Source: an uncultured Eubacteriales bacterium (GTDB lineage Bacteria > Bacillota > Clostridia > Oscillospirales > Oscillospiraceae). Taken from it: a stretch of DNA of 54,224 nucleotides. This document shows positions 32,467 to 39,758 of the stretch, in pieces. The translations under genes were made by a program, and so were the position numbers. Each line of letters begins with the position of its first letter. Position 1 is the first letter of the stretch. The notes beneath the pieces were generated by a model that worked only from the letters and a program-made list of their open reading frames with translations, was not told the DNA's origin and ran no database searches. The stretch covers positions 1-54,224 of the forward strand of contig UQZR01000017.1 of assembly GCA_900545585.1 (NCBI GenBank), read 5' to 3'.

Positions 32467-34017
32467 ATGGGAAACAGCCGTTTGAAGAATTCTGCACTTA
32501 ACTTGGCAACGGGCTTGCTGGGAAGAATGCTCACAATTATTCTTAATTTTGCGGTTAGAACTATTTTCATTCACTGCTTGGATGAAGCCTACCTTAGTGT
32601 GAATGGACTATACAGTAACATTCTGACGGTTCTTTCCCTTGCAGAATTAGGCTTTGGCTCAGCGATGGTTTATCACATGTACGAGCCAATGGCTAAAAAG
32701 AATTATCAGAAAGTTGCGGAGCTTCTTTATTTCTATAAAAAAGCGTACTTTGCGGTGGGAATGGCAATTGTGGGGATAGGCGTTTGTATTATCCCTTTCA
32801 TGGATGTCATTATCAAGGATAAGCCAGATGTCCCATGGCTAACACTGTACTATATAATTTTCCTTTTGAACTCCGGTTTGTCATATTGCTTTGCGGCCTG
32901 CAAGGGAACACTTTTTTTAGCAGATCAAAAAGAATATGTGCAAACGAATGCCCGGAATACCATTGCGATTATTCAAACGGCACTGCAAGTTTTATTGCTC
33001 CTGCTGTTTAGAGCTTACTTGAGTTATCTTCTAATTCAACTTGCGGGAACGCTTTGTGTCAATGCCTATGTAGCACATTTGGCAGAAAAACGATATCCGG
33101 AAATATCGAAATATAAGGATGATAGGTTGAATGGAGATGAAAAACGGCAGCTATTGAAAGATACAGGTGCCCTTTTTCTGACAAAAGTCGGTCATGTTGC
33201 GCTGAATGGAACGGATAACATTATCATTTCTGCCGTTGTCGGCGTTTTATGGGTCGGGCGACTGTCAAACTATACGCTCATATGCGATTCCATAACCAGT
33301 GTGCTTTGCCAGATCACAGCAGCCATTACGGGAAGCCTCGGAAATTTTTTCGCAACGGAAGATAAACATGCGGGCTATGCACTATTCAAGAAAGTTGAAT
33401 TCCTGAATTTTTGGTTGTATGGGTTCAGCTTTATTGCGCTGGTTACATTATTAGATCCGTTTGTACAGATATGGGCTGGCGAGCGCTTTGTACTGGGGCT
33501 TCCCATATCGATTGCCATTGCGATCAATTTCTTCGTGGCAGGTTACATGAATACGCTTTGGGTGTTCCGCTCGACCATAGGGTTATTTAAGCAAGGAAAG
33601 TTTCGGCCGATTTTGGTGGCGATTCTAAATATTATTCTTTCAATCTTTCTCGGAAAGCTATGGGGAGTCTTTGGCGTTCTGTTCGCCACATTTTTATCGC
33701 GAGCAGCAATCAGCCTGTGGTATGATCCGCTTATTCTCCATAGGTATGGGTTTGAAGTCTCATGTAAGCCTTTCTTTGCCCGTTATTTCAGGAGAGTTCT
33801 CCTGCTCGCAGCTATTTTGATTGTCATGCTGACGATCCGATATGTAGTTCTATCTTCTGCAACAACGGTCTTGCGTTTTGCAGTCATGACAATGTTCACG
33901 GCGATTGTACCGAATGCCATATTTTGGCTGGCATATCACCGTTGTGAAGAATATGCCTACTTCCGCAGCATTGTAAAAGACCGCGTAATTGCACCAATCC
34001 GAGGAAAATTGCATTGA
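32467..34017 (+). CDS. Wzx-type polysaccharide flippase
   Basis: The 516-residue protein has about 14 membrane helices and the flippase N-terminus LKNSALNLATGLLGRMLTII with SVNGLYSNILTVLSLAELGFGSAMVYHMYEPM. It should flip lipid-linked repeat units across the membrane for the EpsG-like polymerase. The start at 32467 is 20 bases after the previous stop. It is the last intact gene of the operon and is A/T-rich. Confidence 0.9.
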   Translation: MGNSRLKNSALNLATGLLGRMLTIILNFAVRTIFIHCLDEAYLSVNGLYSNILTVLSLAELGFGSAMVYHMYEPMAKKNYQKVAELLYFYKKAYFAVGMAIVGIGVCIIPFMDVIIKDKPDVPWLTLYYIIFLLNSGLSYCFAACKGTLFLADQKEYVQTNARNTIAIIQTALQVLLLLLFRAYLSYLLIQLAGTLCVNAYVAHLAEKRYPEISKYKDDRLNGDEKRQLLKDTGALFLTKVGHVALNGTDNIIISAVVGVLWVGRLSNYTLICDSITSVLCQITAAITGSLGNFFATEDKHAGYALFKKVEFLNFWLYGFSFIALVTLLDPFVQIWAGERFVLGLPISIAIAINFFVAGYMNTLWVFRSTIGLFKQGKFRPILVAILNIILSIFLGKLWGVFGVLFATFLSRAAISLWYDPLILHRYGFEVSCKPFFARYFRRVLLLAAILIVMLTIRYVVLSSATTVLRFAVMTMFTAIVPNAIFWLAYHRCEEYAYFRSIVKDRVIAPIRGKLH

Positions 34018-34062
34018 TGCTTCACTACATCTATAGTCGTTCATTTATCAACGTTATCACCT

Positions 34063-34620
34063 TTATGGTGCTGGCTCTTGCTGCTTGGGGCGCGATGCCT
34101 GCCTTCGTGGGAGCGAGACGCTGACGGTGGGGAAACCTTGCGCGGATGCTCCTGATGACCGCCGCCATCCTCTGCGCAACATTACTGCCATGCCGTTAAC
34201 ACATCGAAACACGTGACAGAAATGGTAGAAGGAGTCTCCGAACCGTGGTCCCGCGCAATGGACATGGTGAAAGACTCCTTTTTGAATGGAATATGGCTGA
34301 ACGTCGCAGAGCCGGTGCTCACTGAGCAGCAGCGTTTTGCCCTGCGTTTTCAGCGCCAGCAGGATTTCTTTTAACTGCTGCGTGGCGGCGAAGTCGAGAT
34401 TTGCTGTTGGCTCGTCAAGGAGAAAAATATCTGTGTCCATGGCCCATGCCGAGAGGATGGAGATGAGCTGTCGCTCGCCGCTGGACAGCGCATAAACGCT
34501 GCGGTCCTTCAGCCGTTCCAGATGGCCATAAGAAACGGACGGATGGACCGTCCGAATCAACTTTTCGGATTTATTGCAAGGTATCGCATAACTGCCGTCA
34601 GCCGGCGTTGGTGAAATCAA
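34063..34620 (-). pseudogene. Fragment of an ECF-type ABC transporter ATPase
   Basis: The readable part holds the signature YALSSGERQLISILSAWAMD, Walker B DIFLLDEPTANLDF, and the switch His in LLLSEHRL, all typical of energy-coupling-factor ATPases. The Walker A half is missing, and after EHRL the frame runs into unrelated low-complexity sequence to a stop at 34063. It is a dead remnant oriented against the polysaccharide operon. Confidence 0.75.
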
Positions 34621-34835
34621 GGACCGCTTGTAAGCAGGTAAGCATTCTGCCTTCCTCCATATGCTGATCCAGCAGCTGGCGGAAGTACCAGAACTGTGAG
34701 CCCATCAAAAGGCGGATCGCATCGGCATTTGGCGCTTTCCCATAGATATGCGAAAAGAATTCTACCGTTTGTTCCGCCTTACGATCCATCAGTTCATGCA
34801 GCGCTGCCTCGATCGAACTGCCATCACTGCTTGAA
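34598..34835 (-). pseudogene. C-terminal fragment, possibly of a TetR-type regulator
   Basis: The frame reads AALHELMDRKAEQTVEFFSH and later QFWYFRQLLDQHMEEGRMLT, then stops at 34598. The helical character and its position beside an ABC remnant suggest the ligand domain of a TetR-like regulator, but no helix-turn-helix is present upstream. The assignment is weak; that it is a fragment is likely. Confidence 0.35.
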
Positions 34836-35062
34836 TTTCCTGGAAAAATGCGCCAAGATGAGTAACGCTGCGAATCCCTGTGGCGATGGTTTCACCTGCA
34901 AGAGAATTGCCGATATTCTGACCGGGTGAACGCATTATGACGCGGCATGTTTACGCAATACTTACCGACAAAAGCTCCGGTTCCCGGCGCTGCTGGACGA
35001 CGGCATGATGTGCATGCGGATCGTGCGGCTGACGTTTCCCTCCTGGCATCGGAGATATGCAG
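34836..35062. other. Gene-free stretch with unassigned debris
   Basis: No complete gene with a ribosome site is visible. A short open stretch near 34990-35060 reads LLDDGMMCMRIVRLTFPSWH on the plus strand and may be one more fragment, but I cannot place it in a family. Confidence 0.4.
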
Positions 35063-35100
35063 AAAAGGACGCCCTCCGAGATCTCGGAGGGCGTCCTTTT
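35063..35100. terminator. Perfect palindromic bidirectional terminator
   Basis: A 38-base perfect palindrome (arm AAAAGGACGCCCTCCGAGA) with T-runs on both strands, 18 bases beyond the flavodoxin stop. Confidence 0.88.
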
Positions 35101-35118
35101 CTGTCTGGAACAGGGGGC

Positions 35119-35541
35119 TTAGCCCGCCAGCGCCTTTCCCATCTCACGGCAGGCGGCCAGAGCGGTGTCGTCCGGCGTCTCGCAGCAGGTGACGCTCTCG
35201 CAGGTCAGGGAGATACCGGCATTGCTGCAGTCACTCTCCCAGTCGCGCATCCACTGGCCGTCGCCCCAGCCGAAGGAGCCGAACAGCGCCACGCGCTTGC
35301 CGCTGAGCATGTTCTTGCAGGCGTCGAACATGGGCTGGAAGTCCATCTCCTCCAGCACCTCGGAGCCCATGGCGGGGCAGCCGAAGGCGATGGCGCCGTA
35401 GCCGCCCAGCTCGCCGGCCTGTACCTGATCGGGCGTCAGCATGGTGACCTCTGCGCCGGCCTCCTTCATGCCCTCCGCCACAGCGTTTGCCATGGCCTCC
35501 GTATTGCCGGTGCCGCTCCAGTAAATAACAGCAGTCTTCAT
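35119..35541 (-). CDS. Flavodoxin
   Basis: The 140-residue protein has the FMN phosphate loop WSGTGNTEAMA (about 8-18), the FGCPAMGSEVLEE loop and FGSFGWGDGQWM, all classic flavodoxin elements. It carries electrons in the cytosol and often replaces ferredoxin when iron is scarce. AAAGGA precedes the start at 35541. It is monocistronic, with a promoter about 180 bases upstream that overlaps a palindromic operator, and ends at a strong terminator. Confidence 0.94.
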   Translation of the reverse strand: MKTAVIYWSGTGNTEAMANAVAEGMKEAGAEVTMLTPDQVQAGELGGYGAIAFGCPAMGSEVLEEMDFQPMFDACKNMLSGKRVALFGSFGWGDGQWMRDWESDCSNAGISLTCESVTCCETPDDTALAACREMGKALAG

Positions 35542-35661
35542 AGTATCAGATTCCTTTCTTCTATTTGGCTCCGACCGTCACCGCAGACGGCATGTTCCCG
35601 CGCCGCCTGCCGCGGTGGACGTCAGACCTGTGATATGTGGGTGTTCTATGTCCACAGCGAA

Positions 35662-35677
35662 GTTAGACTACTCTAAC
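35662..35677. promoter_or_regulatory. Palindromic operator, site 1 (DtxR/MntR-like)
   Basis: GTTAGACTACTCTAAC: half-sites GTTAGA and TCTAAC match perfectly. It lies in the flavodoxin leader, 47 bases from a related site at the transcription start. Confidence 0.55.
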
Positions 35678-35708
35678 CGCCATGGGAGAAAAAACCGCTC
35701 ACGTGGCG

Positions 35709-35724
35709 GTTAAAGTAATCTAAC
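35709..35724. promoter_or_regulatory. Palindromic operator, site 2, at the flavodoxin transcription start
   Basis: GTTAAAGTAATCTAAC, one mismatch from the half-site pair of site 1. It spans the predicted start point (near 35721), where a bound repressor would block transcription. A separate 9-base inverted repeat (TAACCGCCA/TGGCGGTTA) joins the two sites. Confidence 0.55.
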
Positions 35725-35727
35725 TGC

Positions 35728-35756
35728 ATGGTAGCATAGTTCCGCCGCATTGTCAA
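35728..35756 (-). promoter_or_regulatory. Flavodoxin promoter
   Basis: Minus strand TTGACA (35751-35756), 17-base spacer, TACCAT (35728-35733). Confidence 0.75.
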
Positions 35757-35938
35757 TAGGAAAGTCTGCGCCTTTTTCCTCGACTTCCGCACCGCCCCAC
35801 AGACCGGCCCCGCACCGCAGGACTATGCACCTCGCATAGGCCTGCGGCGCCGCTATTTTTCGTGTCAGAAGCGGGGGAGAGGAGGATAAAAACGTTTTCA
35901 GGTAGAACACTACAAATTAGCGGATTACCGCACATCTC

Positions 35939-35967
35939 TTGACTTTCTTGGTGAAAAGTGATACGAT
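35939..35967 (+). promoter_or_regulatory. Promoter of the ABC-exporter/ATP-grasp glycopolymer operon
   Basis: TTGACT (35939-35944), 17-base spacer, TACGAT (35962-35967), 70 bases ahead of the permease start. The 180 bases between this and the flavodoxin promoter show no gene. Confidence 0.65.
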
Positions 35968-36036
35968 AACCTCGACTTTCTGCGGGCTGCGGAGGCAGTC
36001 TGCAACGCCAAAATTTCTATGACCAACGGAGTACAC

Positions 36037-36804
36037 ATGCTGAAAAAATATACACGTTACCGCTTCCTGTTTGAAGAGCTGGTGAAGCGGGACTTCAAGA
36101 AAAAATACAAGCGGACGGTGCTGGGCATGCTGTGGAGCGTGCTGTCGCCCCTTCTGATGCTGCTGGTGATGCGCCTGGTGTTCACCCACTTCTTCGGCCG
36201 CCACATCGAGCACTACACCACGTTCCTGTTCTGCGGCAACCTGGTGTACACCTACTTCAACGAATCCACGTCCCAGGGCATGATGTCCCTGATGGGCAAC
36301 GCATCCATCTTCACCAAGGTCAACGTGCCCAAGTACCTGTTCCTGTTCTCCAAGAACGTGCAGACGCTGATCAACTTCGGCATCACGCTGTGTGTGTTCT
36401 TTGCGTTCTGCATCATCGACAACATCACATTCACCTGGAAGCTGATATTGCTGGTGTACCCCATCGTGCTGCTGCTGCTGTTCAACATCGGCGTGGGGCT
36501 GATCTTATCGGCGCTGTTTGTGTTCTTCCGCGACATCCAGTACCTGTGGACAGTGTTTCTGCAGCTGCTGATGTATATGTCCGCCATCTTCTACTCCATC
36601 GACACCTACGAGCCTATGATCCGGAACCTGTTCCTGCTGAACCCCATGTACCTCTTTATCCGCTATTTCCGGAAGATCGTCATCGAGGCCACCATCCCCA
36701 GCGTGTGGTTCCATCTGCTGATGCTGGCGGACGTGGTCATCGTGCTGGGGCTGGGCTGCCTGATCTATAAAAAGAACAATACCAAATTTTTATACTACGT
36801 GTAA
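36037..36804 (+). CDS. ABC-2 type polysaccharide/teichoic-acid export permease (Wzm/TagG-like)
   Basis: The 255-residue permease has about six membrane helices, a cytoplasmic N-terminus with RDFKKKYKRTVLGMLWSVLSPLL (the ABC-2 coupling-helix region) and NPMYLFIRYFRKI, as in Wzm and TagG. It forms the channel that exports a finished lipid-linked polymer. I choose 36037 because GGAG sits five bases upstream; 36019 is a longer option. It is the first gene of a ten-gene run and is paired with the ATPase gene ten bases downstream. Confidence 0.92.
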   Translation: MLKKYTRYRFLFEELVKRDFKKKYKRTVLGMLWSVLSPLLMLLVMRLVFTHFFGRHIEHYTTFLFCGNLVYTYFNESTSQGMMSLMGNASIFTKVNVPKYLFLFSKNVQTLINFGITLCVFFAFCIIDNITFTWKLILLVYPIVLLLLFNIGVGLILSALFVFFRDIQYLWTVFLQLLMYMSAIFYSIDTYEPMIRNLFLLNPMYLFIRYFRKIVIEATIPSVWFHLLMLADVVIVLGLGCLIYKKNNTKFLYYV

Positions 36805-36814
36805 CGGGGGCAAT

Positions 36815-37561
36815 ATGAGCATTCTGGAAGTAAATCATGTGTCGATCCGCTACATGACCGGCGATTTCAAGGACATCGGCCTGAAGGAGTATGTGGTGCG
36901 CAAGCTCAAGGGCAACTATCACGTCAACGAGTTCTGGGCCGACCGCGACATCACATTTTCTCTGGACAAGGGGGAGATGATGGGCATCATCGGCACCAAC
37001 GGCGCGGGGAAATCCACCCTGCTGAAGGCCGTCTCCGGCATCATGGAGCCCACGGAGGGCTGCATCCGCCGCAACGGTGAGGTGGCCGCCCTGCTGGAGC
37101 TGGCCAGCGGCTTCGACGGCGAGCTGACCGTGCGGGAGAACGCCTATCTCCGCGGCGCCATGCTGGGCTACAGCCGCAAATTCATGGACGAGACGTATGA
37201 CAGCATTATCGAGTTCGCGGAGCTCAAGAGCTTCGAGGACCGGCCCTTCAAGCAGCTGTCCTCCGGCATGAAGTCCCGCCTGGCGTTTTCCATCGCCAGC
37301 CTGGTCCAGCCGGACATCCTGATTCTGGACGAGGTACTCTCCGTGGGCGACGGCGCGTTCCGCAAAAAGAGCGAGGCCAAGATGCGGGAGATCATCCACG
37401 GCGGCGCCGCCACCATCCTGGTCTCCCACTCCCTGTCCCAGGTGCGGGAGATGTGCAGCAAAGTGCTGTGGCTCCACAGGGGCCGCCAGATCGACTTCGG
37501 CGATACTGCCCCCATCTGCGACCGGTATCAGGCGTATCTGGAGGGCGAGTTGACCTTATAA
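36815..37561 (+). CDS. ABC polysaccharide exporter ATPase (Wzt/TagH-like, short form)
   Basis: The 248-residue ATPase has the N-terminal extension typical of polysaccharide exporters (KEYVVRKLKGNYHVNEFWAD), Walker A IIGTNGAGKSTLL, signature QLSSGMKSRLAF, Walker B LILDEVLSVGDGAF and switch His in LVSHSL. It ends soon after the nucleotide domain, so it lacks the C-terminal glycan-binding domain of long Wzt proteins; export is then probably not coupled to a terminal-sugar check. Confidence 0.93.
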   Translation: MSILEVNHVSIRYMTGDFKDIGLKEYVVRKLKGNYHVNEFWADRDITFSLDKGEMMGIIGTNGAGKSTLLKAVSGIMEPTEGCIRRNGEVAALLELASGFDGELTVRENAYLRGAMLGYSRKFMDETYDSIIEFAELKSFEDRPFKQLSSGMKSRLAFSIASLVQPDILILDEVLSVGDGAFRKKSEAKMREIIHGGAATILVSHSLSQVREMCSKVLWLHRGRQIDFGDTAPICDRYQAYLEGELTL

Positions 37562-37582
37562 ACGGAAAGGGGAGAGCGGCGG

Positions 37583-38692
37583 GTGAAACGGATATGCTGC
37601 TTCTGCGAGAGCTGGGAGTCCGGCGGTATCGAGTCGTTTCTGGCCAGCGTCTATACCCACGCGGACCTGTCGGAGCTGGAGATCGACATTGTGACCTCCA
37701 AGCTGCTGGACAGCGTGTTTACCGCGCGGCTGGAGAAGCTGGGCATCCGGTTTTACCAGCTATCCGGCAGCCAGCGCCGCCTTCTGACGAACCACGCCAT
37801 GTTCCGCCGCCTGCTGCGGGAGCGGCACTACGATGTGCTGCACATCAACGCGTTTCAGAGCCTTTCCCTATATTACGCCAAGCTGGCGATGCAGGCCGGT
37901 GTGCCGGTCCGCATCGCCCACAGTCATAACACCGCCCTGCGGAAAAGCCCGCTGCGCTGGGCGAAGATGCTGCTCCACCGCATGGGACGGCAGTATCTGG
38001 GGCGCTATGCCACGGCGCTCTGGGCCTGCTCCCGGGATGCGGCGAACTTCCTGTTTTCCCAGCGGGACCTGGCCGCCAGGGGCTATACATTCATCCCCAA
38101 CGGCATCGCCCTGTCCCGCTTCCGCTTCGATCCGAAGCAGCGGGAGGCGGCTCGGGCGGAGCTGGGCTGCTCCGACGGCGTGCTCATCGGCAATGTGGGC
38201 CGCCTGTGCTATCAGAAAAATCAGGAATTCCTGCTGGACATCCTCCCCGCCATTCTGACGCGGGAGCCTCGTGCCCGCCTGCTGCTGGTAGGGGAGGGCG
38301 CGGACGAAGAAAAGCTCCGGTCCCGCGCCGCCGCGCTGAACATCGCGGACCGCGTCATTTTCTACGGCGTGACCGGGGGCGTGGAGCGGCTGCTGTGGGC
38401 CATGGACGTGTTCGCGTTCCCCAGCCGGTTCGAGGGATTGGGCATTGTGGCCATCGAGGCCCAGGCCGCGGGCCTGCCGGTGGTATGCTCGGAGCATATT
38501 CCCATCGAGGCCCTGCTGTCGCCGGAGACGCGGCGGGTGCCGCTGTCGGACGCCGCCGGATGGGCGGAGGCCCTGCTCACCGCCGCCGCGTCCGAGACAA
38601 CCAGGGACAGCGGCCCCGAGGTGTGCCAACGGTTCTCCATCGATGCCGTGGCCGCCATGATCGCATCGTACTATAAGGGGGAACAGCCGTGA
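37583..38692 (+). CDS. Glycosyltransferase family 4 (GTG start)
   Basis: The 369-residue GT-B enzyme has an N-terminus CCFCESWESGGIESFLASVY, RIAHSHNTA in the acceptor domain, and IGNVGRLCYQKNQEFLLDIL and SRFEGLGIVAIEAQAAGLPVV in the donor domain. GGGGAG precedes the GTG at 37583. Its close similarity in motifs to the EpsF-like gene at 25227 suggests a related acceptor. The stop overlaps the next GTG start. Confidence 0.9.
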   Translation: MKRICCFCESWESGGIESFLASVYTHADLSELEIDIVTSKLLDSVFTARLEKLGIRFYQLSGSQRRLLTNHAMFRRLLRERHYDVLHINAFQSLSLYYAKLAMQAGVPVRIAHSHNTALRKSPLRWAKMLLHRMGRQYLGRYATALWACSRDAANFLFSQRDLAARGYTFIPNGIALSRFRFDPKQREAARAELGCSDGVLIGNVGRLCYQKNQEFLLDILPAILTREPRARLLLVGEGADEEKLRSRAAALNIADRVIFYGVTGGVERLLWAMDVFAFPSRFEGLGIVAIEAQAAGLPVVCSEHIPIEALLSPETRRVPLSDAAGWAEALLTAAASETTRDSGPEVCQRFSIDAVAAMIASYYKGEQP

Positions 38693-39690
38693 CAGATCAG
38701 CCGCTGCTCAGCGTTATCATACCGGTCTACAAGGCGGAGCGCAGCCTGCGCCGCTGTGTCGACAGCCTGCTGTGCCAGTTGTATACCAATCTGGAGATCT
38801 GGCTGGTGGACGATGGCTCGCCCGACAGTTCTCCCGCTATCTGCGATGACTACGCTGCCCGCGACCGGCGGGTGCATGTGATACACCAGCCCAATCAGGG
38901 TGCCTTCGCCGCCCGCAACGCGGGGCTGGACGCCGCCGCCGGCGCACTTATCGGCTTCGTGGACGCCGATGACTGGCTGGAGCCCAATATGTACGAGACG
39001 CTGTACGCCCTGCTGCGGGATACCGCGGCGGATATCGCCCAGTGCGAGATGGTCAACGACGGCGCGTACCAGCAGATGCGCTCCGTCACCTTGGGCGGCC
39101 CCGTGACCTACCGGCGGGAGCAGCTGACGGAAGCCATGTTCCGCAACGAGATCAGCCACAATCTGATGAACAAGCTCTACCGCGCTGAAATATGGAAGGG
39201 CTTTCACTTCCAAGAGGGCCTGTACCATCTGGACGCGGCCTTTATGTGCCGCCTGCCGGAGCGCTGCGCCCGCCTGAGCCGCACCGATGCGGCCCTGTAC
39301 CACTACAACACCGACGGCGGCAGCATCACTCGCGGCCGCCGCAATATGGCCCACGTCCGCAGCATGCAGAACCTGTTTGCCGCGTACTCCCAGGCGGCGG
39401 AGTCCGCCCACCCCGACGGCGACTTCTTCGTCTGCCGGGAGATCCCCAGCACCGGCCGGCTCCTGCCGGCCTCCCGCGCCATCCCACTGCCGGTGTGCAT
39501 CCGGCACATCCGCCGCATGCACCGCATCTTTAAGCGCCACTGGCCGGCGGCCAGAACGGCGGAGGGCTACCGCACCTCGCCGCGGGCCAAAAAGCTGCTG
39601 TGGCACATCTACGCCTACGCGCCGGTCACGGCGACGGCGCTGGTGTACCTCCGCGCCCGACGGCAGGAGCACGGCCCGCAGCTGCGGTAA
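38689..39690 (+). CDS. Glycosyltransferase family 2 (GTG start)
   Basis: The 333-residue GT-A enzyme has SVIIPVYKAERSLRRCVDSL, WLVDDGSPDSSP and the metal motif GFVDADDWLEPNM. The GTG at 38689 follows AAGGGGGAA and overlaps the preceding stop. The C-terminal part is basic (FKRHWPAARTAEGYRTSPRA), which may help membrane contact. Donor unknown. Confidence 0.9.
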   Translation: MTDQPLLSVIIPVYKAERSLRRCVDSLLCQLYTNLEIWLVDDGSPDSSPAICDDYAARDRRVHVIHQPNQGAFAARNAGLDAAAGALIGFVDADDWLEPNMYETLYALLRDTAADIAQCEMVNDGAYQQMRSVTLGGPVTYRREQLTEAMFRNEISHNLMNKLYRAEIWKGFHFQEGLYHLDAAFMCRLPERCARLSRTDAALYHYNTDGGSITRGRRNMAHVRSMQNLFAAYSQAAESAHPDGDFFVCREIPSTGRLLPASRAIPLPVCIRHIRRMHRIFKRHWPAARTAEGYRTSPRAKKLLWHIYAYAPVTATALVYLRARRQEHGPQLR

Positions 39691-39758
39691 CGAACCAGAC
39701 ACTTTTCACGCCGGCCATACGCGCCGGGGAATACTATATAACACAGGGGGACCAGAAC

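Noticed and set aside
34017..34124. 35-codon ORF overlapping the flippase stop (MLHYIYSRSF...)
   Set aside because: It has a hydrophobic stretch but no family match, and lies opposite the decayed ATPase; more likely chance than a gene.
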